Translations under genes and position numbers: made by a program | NCBI RefSeq assembly: GCF_947507565.1 | Contig: NC_089175.1 | Location: 4,081,733-4,145,732 of the forward strand | From: Oscarella lobularis | Lineage: Eukaryota; Porifera; Homoscleromorpha; Homosclerophorida; Oscarellidae | Reading direction: 5' to 3' | DNA length: 64,000 nt | Shown: in pieces, positions 24,213 to 37,500 of the stretch | Numbering within the stretch: the first letter of the stretch is position 1 | Layout of the letters: the number at the start of each line of letters is the position of its first letter | Notes under the pieces: model-generated | Databases searched by the model: none | Told to the model about the DNA's origin: nothing | Seen by the model: only the letters and a program-made list of their open reading frames with translations

Positions 24213-26471
24213 GGAATATATACACCGCCTGCCGGCGGAGTACGTACACCACTTGCCGTAATATATACACCGCCTGCCGGCGGAGTACGTACACCACTTG
24301 CCGTAATATATACACCGCCTGCCGGCGGAGTACGTTCACCGTAATATATACACCGCCTGCCAGCGGAGTACGTACACCACTTGCCGGAATATATACATCG
24401 CCTGCCGGAATATATACACCGCCTTCCGGCGGAGTACGTACACCGCTTGCCGTAATATATACACCGCCTGCCAGCGGAGTACGTACACCACGTGCCGTAA
24501 TATATACACCGCCTGCCGGCGGAGTACGTACACCACTTGCCGTAATATATACACCGCCTGCCGGCGGAGTACGTACACCACTTGCCGTAATATATACACC
24601 GCCTGCCGGCGGAGTACGTACACCACTTGCCGTAATATATACACCGCATGCCGGAATATATACACCGCCTGCCGGCGGAGTACGTACACCACTTGCCGTA
24701 ATATATACACCGCCTGCCGGCGGAGTACGTTCACCACTTGCCGTAATATATACACCGCATGCCGGAATATATACACCGCCTGCCGGCGGAGTACGTACAC
24801 CACTTGCCGGAATATATACACCGCCTGCCGGAATATATACATCGCCTGCCGGAATATATACACCGCCTGCCGGCGGAGTACGTACACCACTTGCCGTAAT
24901 ATATACACCGCCTGCCGTAATATATAGACCGCCTGCCGTAATATATACACCGCCTGCCGGCGGAGTACGTACACCACTTGCCGTAATATATACACTGCCT
25001 GCCGTAATATATAGACCGCCTGCCGTAATATATACACCGCCTGCCGTCGGAGTACGTACACCACTTGCCGTAATATAGCCTGCCGGAATATATACACCGC
25101 CTGCCGGAATATATACATCGCCTGCCGGAATATATACACCGCCTGCCGGCGGAGTACGTACACCACTTGCCGTAATATACACCGCCTGCCGGCGGAGTAC
25201 GTACACCACTTGCCGTAATATATACACCACCTGCCGGCCGAGTACGTACACCGCTTGCCGTAATATATACACCGCCTGCCAGCGGAGTACGTACACCACG
25301 TGCCGTAATATATACACCGACTGCCGGCGGAGTACGTACACCACTTGCCGTAATATATGCACCGCCTGCCGGCGGAGTACGTACACCACGTGCCGGAATA
25401 TATACACCGCCTGCCGGCGGAGTACGTACACCACTTGCAGGAATATATACGCCGCCTGCCGGCGGAGTACGTACACCACTTGCAGGAATATATACACCGC
25501 CTTCCGGCGGAGTGCGTACACCACGTGCCGTAATATATACACCGCCTGCCGGCGGAGTACGTACACCACTTGCCGTAATATATACACCGCCTGCCTGCGG
25601 AATACGTACACCAGTTGCCGTAATATATACACCGCCTGCCGGCGGAGTACGTACACCACGTGCCGGAATATATACACCGCCTTCCGGCGGAGTACGTACA
25701 CCACTTGCCGTAATATATACACCGCCTGCCGGCGGAGTACGTACACCACTTGCCGTAATATATACACCGCCTGCCCACGGAGTACGTTCACCACTTGCCG
25801 TAATATATACACCGCATGCCGGAATATATATACCGCCTGCCGGCGGAGTACGTACACCACTTGCAGGAATATATACACCGCCTGCCGGAATATATACACC
25901 GCCTGCCGGCGGAGTACGTACACCACTTGCCGGAATATATACACCGCCTGCCGGCGGAGTACGTACACCACTTGCCGTAATATATACACCGCTTGCCGTA
26001 ATATATAGACCGCCTGCCGTAATATATACACCGCCTGCCGGAGGAGTACGTACACAACTTGCCGTATTATATACACCGCCTACCGGCGGAGTACGTACAC
26101 CGTAATATATACACCGACTGCCAGCGGAGTACGTACACCACTTGCCGGAATATATACATCGCCTGCCGGAATATATACACCGCCCTCCGGCGGAGTACGT
26201 ACACCGCTTGCCGTAATATATACACAACCTGCCGGCGGAGTACGTACACCACTTGCCGTAATATATACACCGCCTGCCGGCGGAGTACGTACACAACTTG
26301 CCGTAATATATACACCGCCTGCAGGCGAAGTACGTACACCACTTTCCGTAATATATACACCGCCTGCCGGCGGAGTACGTACACCACTTGCCGGAATATA
26401 TACACCGCTTGCCGTAATATATAGACCGCCTGCCGTAATATATACACCGCCTGCCGGAGGAGTACGTACAC
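24213..26471. repeat. higher-order duplication in satellite block 1, copy b
   Basis: Partner of 20060-22318. Only scattered single-base differences were seen between the two (for example TTAATATA at about 21470 against GTAATATA at about 25620), so the event is recent compared with the divergence between ordinary units. Confidence 0.8.
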
Positions 26472-27979
26472 CACGTGCCGGAATATATACACCGCCTATC
26501 GGCGGAGTACGTACACCACTTGCAGGAATATATACGCCGCTTTCGGCGGAGTACGTACACCACTCTCCGTAATATATACACCGCCTACCGGCGGAGTACG
26601 TACACCACTTGCCGGAATATATACACCGCCTGCCAGCGGAGTACGTACACCACTTGCCGTAATATATACACCGCCTGCCGGCGGAGTACGTACACCACTT
26701 GCCGTAATATATACACCGCCTGCCGGCGGAGTACGTACACCACGTGCCGGAATATATACACCGCCTGCCGGCGTAGTACGTACACCACATGCAGGAATAT
26801 ATACGCCGCCTTTCGGCGGAGTACGTACACCACTTGCCGTAATATATACACCGCCTGCCGGAATATATACACCGCCTTCCGGAATATATACACCGCCTGC
26901 CGGCGGAGTACGTACACCACTTGCCGTAATATATACACCGCCTGCCGGCGGAGTACGTACACCACCTGCAGGAATATATACATCGCCTGCCGGAATATAT
27001 ACATCGCCTGCCGGAATGTATACATCGCCTGCCGGAATATATACACCGCCTGCCGGCGGAGTACGTACACCACTTGCCGTAATATATACACCGCCTGCCG
27101 GCGGAGTACGTACACCGCTCTCGGGAATATATACACCGCTTGCCGGAATATATACATCGCCTGCCGGAATATATACACCTCTTGCCGTAATATATACACC
27201 GCCTGCCGGCGGAGTACGTACACCTCCTGCCGGAATATATTCATCGCCTGCCGGCGGAGTACGTACACCGCTCTCGGGAATATATACACCGCCTGCCGGA
27301 ATATATACACCGCCTGCCGGCGGAGTACGTACACCACTTGCCGTAATATATACACCGCCTGCCTGCGGAGTACGTACACCACTTGCCGTAATATATACAC
27401 CGCCTGCCGGCGGAGTACGTACACCACTTGCCGGAATATATACACCGCCTGCCGGCGGAGTACGTACACCACTTGCCGGAATATATACACCGCCTGCCGG
27501 CGGAGTACGTACACCACTTGCCGTAATATATACACCGCCTGCCAGCGGAGTACGTACACCACTTGCCGGAATATATACATCGCCTGCCGGAATATATACA
27601 CCGCCTGCCGGCGGAGTACGTACACCGCTTGCCGTAATATATACACCGCCTGCCAGCGGAGTACGTACACCACGTGTCGTAATATATACACCGCCTGCCG
27701 GCGGAGTACGTACACCACTTGCCGGAATATATACACCGCCTTCCGGAATATATACACCGCCTGCCGGAATATATACACCGCCTGCCGGCGGATTACGTAC
27801 ACCACTTGCCGGAATATATACATCGCCTGCCGGAATATATACACCGCCTGCCGGAATATATACACCGCCTGCCGGAATATATACACCGCCTGCCGGCGGA
27901 GTACGTACACCACTTGCCGTAATATATACACCGCCTGCCTGCGGAGTACGTACACCACTTGCCGTAATATATACGAGGT

Positions 27980-28710
27980 AGGAGTGATAGTCAAATTGTG
28001 CACGTAACGCGATTGACTTATACTTAGGGTATCTTGTTTTTTTAAAATACGAATTTTTCGGCTTTTCAAAAATGCTCAGCGCATCTTTGTAAAACCGTAT
28101 ATCCCAGTATAGTAGATCTTCTAAAATTTTTCTCTCTTTGTCTCCAAGTGGCACTTCCTTGTGCTGTTTGGCTTTTGTCCTAAAGGGTGGCTGTGGACAC
28201 TTGACGCCTAACATGAAACTTAGCATTTGCTGTGAAATGGTAAATTCTTCCATTTATTCCAATAAATGCGAATTTATTGGCAATATTTCGGAAATTTAGC
28301 TGCAAGATAGTGCTCCTCCCTAATCTCGGGAAGAGAATGATTGATCGATACCATAGACATAGCCTTGTTGTCGAATTGACTGTCCAACTTGGGGAATTCT
28401 CCAAAGGTAAGAAGTCTGTTGAACTGAGGTGCTCGTCGTACATGAGGATCATGCACAAATTCAGTCAAAGTATTCGACTCTCTGGCAACCCACTACCGAA
28501 TAAACATGACCCTCTAAGATAGTGATAGAAGGGGAGGAGTTTAGACATGGGCTCGCGAAACCAAACGAAATAGAGAAACTCCCTTGATCCTCTCACACTG
28601 AAAAATTGTGCCGGCCGAAATTTCGTTTCGAAGTTAGAACCTAATTGTCGTACAGTCTCCTTCGTCTTGACACGACGATAAGTGTACATACATATAACCT
28701 GCCCGTCCAC
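27980..28710 (-). pseudogene. sulfotransferase-like gene fragment
   Basis: Reading the minus strand, the segment encodes pieces typical of membrane carbohydrate O-sulfotransferases (Gal3ST / 2-O-sulfotransferase type). The phosphate-binding-type element FVWFREPMSKLLPFYHYLR lies within 28465-28710. A middle part with KFPKYC and FAFIGI follows, then a C-terminal helix EDLLYWDIRFYKDAL near 28120. The frame changes twice: near 28468, and near 28250, where one extra base separates FAFIGI from MEEFTISQQMLSFMLG. The upstream end runs into the 9-bp array at 28744 and the downstream end into the 45-bp satellite, so the N-terminus is missing. Family assignment rests on short motifs only. Substrate cannot be told. 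Confidence 0.55.
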
Positions 28711-28743
28711 GTGATCCTACGCATGGAAAAAACGAAACCGGCC

Positions 28744-31196
28744 TTGTATTACTTGGAGTACTTGGAGTACTTGTAGTACTTGTAGTACTTGTAGTACTTG
28801 TAGTACTTGTAGTACTTGTAGTACTTGGAGTACTTGGAGTACTTGTAGTACTTGTATTACTTGTAGTACTTGGAGTACTTGTAGTACTTGTAGTACTTGT
28901 AGTACTTGGAGTACTTGTGGTACTTGTAGTACTTGTAGTACTTGTAGTACTTGTAGTACTTGGAGTACTTGTAGTACCTGTAGTACTTGGAGTACTTGTA
29001 GTACTTGTAGTACTTGTATTACTTGTAGTACTTGGAGTACTTGGAGTACTTGGAGTACTTGGAGCACTTGGAGTACTTGTAGTACTTGTAGTACTTGGAG
29101 CACTTGTAGTACTTGGAGTACTTGTAGTACTTGTAGTACTTGTAGTACATGGAGTACTTGGAGTACTTGTAGTACTTGGAGTACTAGTAGTACTTGTAGT
29201 ACTTGTAGTACTTGTATTACTTGTAGTAATTGGAGCACTTGGAGTACTTGGAGTACTTGTTGTACTTGTAGTACTTGGAGTACTTGTAGTACTTGTAGTA
29301 CTTGTAGTACTTGTATTACTTGTAGTACTTGGAGTACTTGTAGTACTTGTAGTACTTGTATTACTTGTAGTACTTGGAGTACTTGGAGTACTTGGAGTAC
29401 TTGGAGCACTTGGAGTACTTGTAGTACTTGTAGTACTTGGAGCACTTGTAGTACTTGGAGTACTTGTAGTACTTGTAGTACTTGTAGTACATGGAGTACT
29501 TGGAGTACTTGTAGTACTTGGAGTACTAGTAGTACTTGTAGTACTTGTAGTACTTGTATTACTTGTAGTAATTGGAGCACTTGGAGTACTTGGAGTACTT
29601 GTTGTACTTGTAGTACTTGGAGTACTTGTAGTACTTGGAGTATTTGGAGTACTTGTAGTACTTGAAGCACTTGTAGTACTTGTATTACTTGGAGTACTTG
29701 GAGTACTTGTAGTACTTGTAGTACTTGTAGTACTTGGAGTACTTGTAGTACTTGTATTACCTGTAGTAATTGGAGCACTTGGAGTACTTGGAGTACTTGT
29801 TGTACTTGTAGTACTTGGAGTACTTGCAGTACTTGTAGTACTTGTAGTACTTGTAGTACATGGAGTACTTGGAGTACTTGGAGTACTTGTAGTACTTGTA
29901 GTACTTGTAGTACTTGTAGTACTTGTAGTACTTGTAGTACTTGTAGTACTTGTATTACTTGTAGTACTTGGAGTACTTGGAGTACTTGTAGTACTTGGAG
30001 CACTTGTAGTACTTGTAGTACTTGGAGTACTTGGAGTACTTGTAGTACCTGTAGTACTTGGAGTACTTGTGGTACTTGTAGTAACTTGTAGTACTTGTAG
30101 TACTTGTAGTACTTGGAGTACTTGTAGTACTTGTATTACTTGTAGTACTTGGAGTACTTGGAGTACTTGGAGTACTTGGAGCACTTGTAGTACTTGTAGT
30201 ACTTGTAGTACTTGGAGTACTTGTAGTACCTGTAGTACTTGGAGTACTTGTGGTACTTGTAGTACTTGTAGTACTTGTATTACTTGGAGTACTTGGAGTA
30301 CTTGCAGTACTTGTAGTACTTGTAGTACTTGTAGTACATGGAGTACTTGGAGTACTTGGAGTACTTGTAGTACTTGTAGTACTTGTAGTACTTGTAGTAC
30401 TTGTAGTACTTGTAGTACTTGGAGTACTTGTAGTACTTGTATTACTTGGAGTACTTGGAGTACTTGTAGTACTTGTAGTACTTGTAGTACTTGGAGTACT
30501 TGTAGTACCTGTAGTACTTGGAGTACTTGTGGTACTTGTAGTACTTGTAGTACTTGGAGTACTTGTAGTACTTGTAGTACTTGTAGTACTTGTAGTACTT
30601 GTAGTACTTGTATTACTTGTAGTACTTGTAGTACTTGGAGTACTTGGAGTACTTGGAGCACTTGGAGTACTTGTAGTACTTGTAGTACTTGGAGCACTTG
30701 TATTACTTGGAGTACTTGGAGTACTTGTAGTACTTGTAGTACTTGTAGTACATGGAGTACTTGGAGTACTTGTAGTACTTGTATTACTTGTAGTCCTTGG
30801 AGTACTTGTAGTACTTGTAGTACTTGGAGTACTTGTAGTACTTGTATTACTTGTAGTACTTGGAGTACTTGGAGCACTTGTAGTACTTGTAGTACTTGGA
30901 GTACTTGGAGTACTTGTAGTACCTGTAGTACTTGGAGTACTTGTGGTACTTGTAGTACTTGTAGTACTTGTAGTACTTGGAGTACTTGGAGCACTTGTAG
31001 TACTTGTATTACTTGGAGTACTTGGAGTACTTGCAGTACTTGTAGTACTTGTAGTACTTGTAGTACATGGAGTACTTGGAGTACTTGGAGTACTTGTAGT
31101 ACTTGTAGTACTTGTAGTACTTGTAGTACTTGTAGTACTTGTAGTACTTGGAGTACTTGTAGTACTTGTATTACTTGTAGTACTTGGAGTACTTGT
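28744..31196. repeat. 9-bp tandem array (T/G)AGTACTTG
   Basis: About 270 copies of a 9-bp unit, alternating TAGTACTTG and GAGTACTTG, with scattered variants (TATTACTTG, GAGCACTTG). The palindrome AGTACT recurs in each unit. Nine is a multiple of three, so long frames (STCSTW, VLVVLG, QVLQVL) are open on both strands; these are not genes. Confidence 0.95.
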
Positions 31197-31215
31197 ACTC
31201 TATTGACTGATTCAT

Positions 31216-31712
31216 TGCTTAAAATAAGCAAAAAATTATTAGATGAAAATGGGGCCCCCATTAGGAACCGCGCAGCGAAAATTTCGCTCTTTTAAAGGCC
31301 AAAGCAGCGTTGACAACATTTTTCTGCCTCAGATAAGACATCGTTCGAGTGATTTCGAGCTTAAAATAAGCAAAAAATTATTAGATGAAAGTGGGGCTCC
31401 CGTTAGGAACCGGGCCGCGAAAATTTCGCTCTTTTAAAAGCTAAGGAAGCTTTGAAAACATTTTTCTGAATTAGAGAAGTGCTCTATCAAGTGATTTCGA
31501 GCTGAATAATAAACAAAAAATTATTAGATGAAAATGGGGCCCCCATTAGGAACAGGGCCGCTAAAATTTCGCTCTTTTAAAAGCTAAGACAGCTTTGAAA
31601 ACATTTTTCTGCCTCAGATAAGACATCGTTCGACTGATTCACAGCTTAAAATAAGCAAAGAAATATTAGATGAAAATGGGGCCCCCATTAGGAACCAGGC
31701 CGCGAAAATTTT
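31216..31712. repeat. ~142-bp tandem repeat, about 3.5 copies
   Basis: Copies start near 31221, 31363, 31505 and 31648, each beginning with an A-rich block (AAAATAAGCAAAAAATTATT or close variants) and containing ATGGGGCCCCCATTAGGAAC and AAAATTTCGCTCTTTTAAA. The GGGGCCCC palindrome is central. The last copy is truncated at about 31712. Confidence 0.85.
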
Positions 31713-32318
31713 CGGTGTTTTTGCGCTCTAGGTTGTCTAATTTTTTTCTGTGCATGTGTGACAATCGTGTTCGTATTTTTCAATATATGCGAAGAATATT
31801 TATTCAGGTTGCTGATATACGGGAACTGCATTTTCAGTCATTGCGCTGGGATGACTGAAACCGGCTCAAAACGGGGCGACCGCGATGAAAGGAGGGGAAG
31901 ATGTACAATCGCGAAAGGTTAGGAACGTTTTTACGTGCTTCTCGTTGCTCGCGATCGCGTTACGGGGGCTCTGTGTACGTTCGGAGGTGTTATCTTCGCG
32001 TTTATTCGCTCTCTCGTCGTTTTTTTTGGTTTTCGGCGCTTCTCGGTGATGTTACGAGCTTTCACGAGGGTTTGTTGGCGTTGCGCGGAGGAAATTGGGG
32101 GCCCGGGAGGGGAGATCGATTCGTCTCGTGGAAGTCGAGTGGTTTTAGGCGTCTATTTCGCGTATTCGGGTCCTAATCGTGGTTCTCGACGTAGTATTGC
32201 TGTTAAATCTCTCCCGGTTCATCAAATTTACCGTCGGGGCCGTCTATTTTAGGGGCAGTGTTAGGGCAGAGTCAATACTCATAGGTATATATTGGGTCCT
32301 AATTGTGTTACATATTTC
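31713..32318. other. unique spacer between arrays
   Basis: Short open frames exist (for example 31901-32176 and 31935-32252) but show no recognisable domain and overlap each other in different frames. I see nothing that can be supported as a gene. Confidence 0.4.
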
Positions 32319-32795
32319 TAATTAGTTTTTTTGGGGGGGTGCATAGGAATGGGAGGAACGAGGACAAGACCAAGGGACGCGAGGGAGAAGAGGAACAAGC
32401 AAGCAAGGAGAAGGAGGAATATCAAGGGATCGACGGTATGCGATGGAGGTAGAGTTTTTTATGTTGGATGATTTCTAATTAGTTTTTTTAGGTGCATAGG
32501 AATGGGAGGAACGAGGACAAGAGCAAGGGACGCGAGGGAGAAGGAGGAACAAGCAATCAAGAAGATGAAGGAATATCAAGGGATCGACGGCATGTGATGG
32601 AGGTAGAGTTTTAGTAATTAAGGAGTTTCTAATTCGTTTTCTAGATGTGGAAGAGTGTAAGGAAGAAGGCTATGAACAAGGGACGCGAGTGGGAAGGACG
32701 GAAAAGTGATCAGGAGGAAGGACGACTATCGAGGGATCAAAGGTATGTGATGTAGGTAGAGTTTTAGTTATTGAGGGGTCTCTAATTCGTTTCTA
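32319..32795. repeat. ~150-bp tandem repeat, three copies
   Basis: Three copies start near 32319, 32470 and 32619. Each begins with a CTAATTAGTTTTT-like or CTAATTCGTTTTC-like block, runs through a purine-rich stretch (GGGACGCGAGGGAGAAG) and ends with GATGGAGGTAGAGTTTT or a close form. The third copy is the most diverged. Confidence 0.8.
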
Positions 32796-32799
32796 AATT

Positions 32800-32913
32800 T
32801 GTCCTGGGGACAAGTTGTCCTGGGGACAATTTGTCCTGGGACAATTTTGTCCTGGGACAATTTGTTCAGGTACAATTTGTCCTGGGGACAATTTGTCCTA
32901 GGACAATTTGTCC
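32800..32913. repeat. ~16-bp inverted-repeat array TTGTCC..GGACAA
   Basis: About seven tandem copies of a unit with arms TTGTCC and GGACAA around TGG, so each unit is a small hairpin. Lies between the 150-bp and 20-bp arrays. Confidence 0.85.
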
Positions 32914-33522
32914 TTCTCCTATGCCTTTTGCCTTCTCCCTTTGCCTTTTGCTTTCTCCTTTGCCTTTTGCCTTCTCCTTTGCCTTTTGCCTTCTCCCTTT
33001 GCCTTTTGCCTTTTCCCTTTGCCTTTTGCCTTCTCCCTTTGCCTTTTGCCTTCTCCCTTTGCCTTTTGCCTTCTCCTTTGCTTTTTGCCTTCTCCTTTGC
33101 CTTTTGCCTTCTCCCTTTGCCTTTTGCCTTCTCCCTTTGCCTTTTGCCTTCTCCCTTTGCCTTTTGCCTTCTCCCTTTGCCTTTTGCCTTCTCCCTTTGC
33201 CTTTTGCCTTCTCCCTTTGCCTTTTGCCTTTTCCCTTTGCCTTTTGCCTTCTCCCTTTGCCTTTTGCCTTCTCCCTTTGCCTTTTGCCTTCTCCCTTTGC
33301 CTTTTGCTTTCTCCCTTTGCCTTTTGCCTTCTCCCTTTGCCTTTTGCCTTTTCCCTTTGCCTTTTGCCTTCTCCTTTGCTTTTTGCCTTCTCCTTTGCCT
33401 TTTGCCTTCTCCCTTTGCCTTTTGCCTTCTCCCTTTGCCTTTTGCCTTCTCCCTTTGCCTTTTGCCTTCTCCTTTGCTTTTTGCCTTCTCCCTTTTGCCT
33501 TTTGCCTTCTCCCTTTTGCCTT
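32914..33522. repeat. 20-bp pyrimidine-rich array
   Basis: About 30 tandem copies of a 20-bp unit, CCTTTTGCCTTCTCCCTTTG, with some 19-bp versions. The strand is strongly pyrimidine-biased. All three forward frames are open (LPFAFCLLPS-type repeats), which is a composition effect. Confidence 0.95.
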
Positions 33523-34562
33523 TATCTTCAGGCCCTTAGAATCAATGTTTGGGCCTTCAACTTTATCTTCAGGGTCTTAGAATTAGAGTTTAGGCCCTCA
33601 ACTTTATCTTTAGCTCCTTAGAATCAAAGTTTAGGCCCTCAACTTTATCTTCAGGTCCTTAGAATCAAAGTTTAGGACCTCAACTTTATCTTCAGGCCCT
33701 TAGAATCAAAGTTTAGGTCCTCAACTTTATCTTCAAGGCCTTAGAATCAAAGTTTAGGCCCTCAACTTTATCTTCAGGTCCTTAGAATGAAAGTTTAGGC
33801 TCTCAACTTTATCTTCAGGTCCTTAGAATCAGAGTTTTGGCTCTGAACTTTAACTTCAGACCCTTAGAATCAAAGTATGGGCCTTCAAATTTCTCTTCAG
33901 GGCCTTCGAATCAAAGTTTTGGCCTTCAACTTTATCTTCAGGGCCTTAGAATCAAAGTCTAGGCCCTCAACTTTATCTTCAGGGGCTTAGAATCAGAGTT
34001 TAGGCCCTCAACTTTATCTTCAAGTCCTTAGAATCAAAACTTAGGCCCTCAACTTCATCTTCAGGTCCTTAGAATCAAAGTTTAGTCTCTCAACTTTATC
34101 TTCATGTCCTTAGAATCGGAGTTTAGGCCCTCAACTTTATCTTCAGGCCCTTAGAATCAAAGTTTAGGCGTTCAACTTTATCTTCAGGGCCTTAGAATCA
34201 AAGTTTAGGCACTCAACTTTATCTTCAGGTCCTTAGAATCAAAGTTTAGTCTTTCAACTTTATCTTCAGGTCCTTAGAATCAAAGTTTAGGCCCTCAACT
34301 TTATCTTCAGGCTCTTAGAATCAAAGTTTAGGCCCTCAACTTTATCTTCAGGTCTTTAGAATCAGAGTTTTGGCCATGACCTTTATCTTCAGGCCCTTAG
34401 AATCAATGTTTGGGCCTTCAACTTTATCTTCAGGGTCTTAGAATTAGAGTTTAGGCCCTCAACTTTATCTTCAGGGCATTAGAATCAGAGTTTAGGCCCT
34501 CAACTTTATCTTCAGGTCCTTAGAATCAAAGTCTAGGCCCTCAACTTTATCTTCAGGCCCGC
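33523..34562. repeat. ~41-bp tandem array
   Basis: About 25 copies of a 41-bp unit containing CAACTTTATCTTCAGG and CCTTAGAATCAAAGTTTAGG, with point variation between copies. It changes directly into the 45-bp satellite at about 34563. Confidence 0.95.
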
Positions 34563-37500
34563 CTGCGAGAATATATACACCGCCTGCCGGCGGAGTACGT
34601 ACACCGCCCGCCAGAATATATACACCGCCTGCCGGCGGAGTACGTACACCGCCTGCCATAATATATACACCGCCTGCTGGCGGAGTACGTACACCGCTTT
34701 CCGGAATATATACACCGCCTGCCGGCGGAGTACGTACACCGCCTGCCATAATATATACACCGCCTGCCGGCGGAGTACGTACACCGCTTGCCGGAATATA
34801 TACACCGCCTGCTGGCGGAGTACGTACACCGCCTGCGAGAATATATACACCGCCTGCCGGAATATATACACCGCCTGCTGGCGGAGTAGGTACACTGCCT
34901 GCCAGAATATATACCCCGCCTGCCAAAATATCTACACCGCCTGCCGGAATATATACACCGCCTGCTGGCGGAGTATTTACACCGCCTGCCAGAATATCTA
35001 CACCGCCTGCTGGCGGAGTACGTGCACCGCTTCCCAGAATATATACACCGCCGGCCGGAATATATACACCGCCTGCCGGCGGACTACGTACACCGCCTGC
35101 CAGAATATCTAACCGCCTGCAGGAATATATACACCGGACGCTGGCGGAGTACTTACACCGCCTGCCAACAGCCTGCCGGAATAAACCGCCTGCCGGAAAA
35201 TATACACCGGCTGCTGGCAGAGTACTTACACCGCCTGCCAGAATATCTACACCGCCTGCCGGAATACACCGCCTGCTGGAATATATACACCGCCTCTGGC
35301 GGAGTACGTACACCGCCCGCCAGAATATCTACACCGCCTGCTGGCGGAGTACGTACACCGCCCGCCAGAATATCTACACCGCCTGCTGGCGGAGTACGTA
35401 CACCGCCCGCCAGAATATCTACACCGCCTGCTGGCGGAGTACGTACACCGCCCGCCAGAATATATACGCCGCCTTCCGGCGGAGTACGTAAACCGCTTGC
35501 CGGAATATCTACACCGCCTGCCAGAATATCTACACCGCCTGCTGGCGGAGTACGTGCACCGCTTGACGGAATATATACACCGCCAGCCGGCGGAGTACGT
35601 ACACCGCTTGTCGGAATATATACGCCGCCTGCCGGAATACACCCCCTGCCGGAATATATACACCGCCTGCTGGCGGAGTACGTACACCGCCTGGCGGAAT
35701 ATATCCGCCGCCCTCCGGCGGAGTACGTACACCGCCTGCCAGAATATCTACACCGCCTGCTGGCGGAGTACGTGCACCGCTTGACGGAATATATACACCG
35801 CCTGCTGGAGGAGTACGTACACCGCCTTCGAGAATATATACACCGCCAGCCGGCGGAGTACGTACACCGCTTGCCAGAATATATACACCGCCTGCCGGCG
35901 TAGTACGTACACCACTTGCCGGAATATATACACCGCCTGCCGGCGCAGTACGTACACCGCTTGCCCTAATATATACACCGCCTGCCGGAATATATACACC
36001 GCTTACCGGAATATATACACCGCCGGCCGGCAGAGTACGTACACCACTTGCCGGAATATATACACCGCCTGCCGGCGGAGTACGTACACCACTTGCCGTA
36101 ATATATACACCGCCTGCCGGAATATATACACCGCCTGCCGGCTTAGTACGTACACCACTTTCCGGAATATATACACCGCCTGCCGGAATATATACACCGC
36201 CTGCCGGAATATATACACCGCCTACCGGCGTAGTACGTACACCACTTGCCGGAAAATATACACCGGCTGCTGGCAGAGTACTTACACCGCCTGCCAGAAT
36301 ATCTACACCGCCTGCCGGAATACACCGCCTGCTGGAATATATACACCGCCTCTGGCGGAGTACGTACACCGCCCGCCAGAATATCTACACCGCCTGCTGG
36401 CGGAGTACGTACACCGCCCGCCAGAATATCTACACCGCCTGCTGGCGGAGTACGTACACCGCCCGCCAGAATATCTACACCGCCTGCTGGCGGAGTACGT
36501 ACACCGCTTTCCGGAATATATACACCGCCTGCTGGCGGAGTACGTTCACCGCCTGCCGGAATATCTACACCGCCTGCCGGAATACATACACCGCCTGCTG
36601 GCGGAGTACTTACACCGCCTGCCAGAATATATACACCGCCTGCCAGAATACACCGCCTGCCAGAATATCTACACCGCCCTCTGGCAGAGTACGTACACCG
36701 CTTGCCGGAATATATACACCGCCTGCCGGCGGAGTACGTACACCGCCTGCCGGAATATATACGCCGCCTGCAGGAATATCTACACCGCCTTCTGGCGGAG
36801 TACGTGCACCGCTTGACGGAATATATACACCGCCAGCCGGCGGAGTACGTACACCGCTTGTCGGAATATATACGCCGCCTGCCGGAATACACCCCCTGCC
36901 GGAATATATACACCGCCTGCTGGCGGAGTACGTACACCGCCTGGCGGAATATATCCGCCGCCCTCCGGCGGAGTACGTACACCGCCTGCCAGAATATCTA
37001 CACCGCCTGCTGGCGGAGTACGTGCACCGCTTGACGGAATATATACACCGCCTGCTGGAGGAGTACGTACACCGCCTGCGAGAATATATACACCGCCAGC
37101 CGGCGGAGTACGTACACCGCTTGCCAGAATATATACACCGCCTGCCGGCGTAGTACGTACACCACTTGCCGGAATATATACACCGCCTGCCGGCGGAGTA
37201 CGTACACCACTTGCCGTAATATATACACCGCCTGCCGGCGGAGTACGTACACCACTTGCAGGAATATATACACCGCCTGCCAGCGGAGTACGTACACCAC
37301 TTGCCGGAATATATACACCGCCTGCCGGAATATATACACCGCCTGCCGGCGCAGTACGTACACCGCTTGCCCTAATATATACACCGCCTGCCGGAATATA
37401 TACACCGCTTACCGGAATATATACACCGCCGGCCGGCAGAGTACGTACACCACTTGCCGCAATATATACACCGCCTGCCGGCGGAGTACGTACACCACTT

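Larger units (their letters stand above)
16267..27974. repeat. 45-bp satellite, block 1 (11.7 kb)
   Basis: Tandem array of a 45-bp unit made of two related halves: a 21-bp half containing TATATACACCGCCTGCC and a 24-bp half containing GGCGGAGTACGTACACC. Runs of the 21-bp half alone also occur (for example 19022-19080, 20670-20760 and 27835-27900). Each full unit holds a GC hairpin (CCGCC-TGCC-GGCGG) and the palindrome GTACGTAC. Since 45, 24 and 21 are multiples of three, several frames on both strands stay open for kilobases and give false proteins such as repeats of RTPPAGGVYI or VYVLRRQA. Internal segmental duplications (offsets of 4153, 2366 and 1326 bp) show recent large-scale rearrangement. 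I see no start context, splice sites or codon pattern supporting a real gene. Confidence 0.95.

Noticed and set aside
16267-27974. CRISPR-like alternation of short repeats
   Set aside because: Both halves of the unit are conserved, so there are no unique spacers, and the genome is eukaryotic.
28634-31295. Collagen-like or mucin-like long frames (TSTTSTPST, VLVVLG) in the 9-bp array
   Set aside because: Same artefact of a 9-bp unit; open in several frames on both strands.
31901-32252. Overlapping Arg-rich frames of about 90-105 codons
   Set aside because: Two different frames over the same bases, no domain or splice context.
32799-33621. Three overlapping frames of about 240 codons rich in Leu, Phe and Pro
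   Set aside because: All forward frames of the 20-bp pyrimidine array are open at once; low-complexity composition, not a protein.
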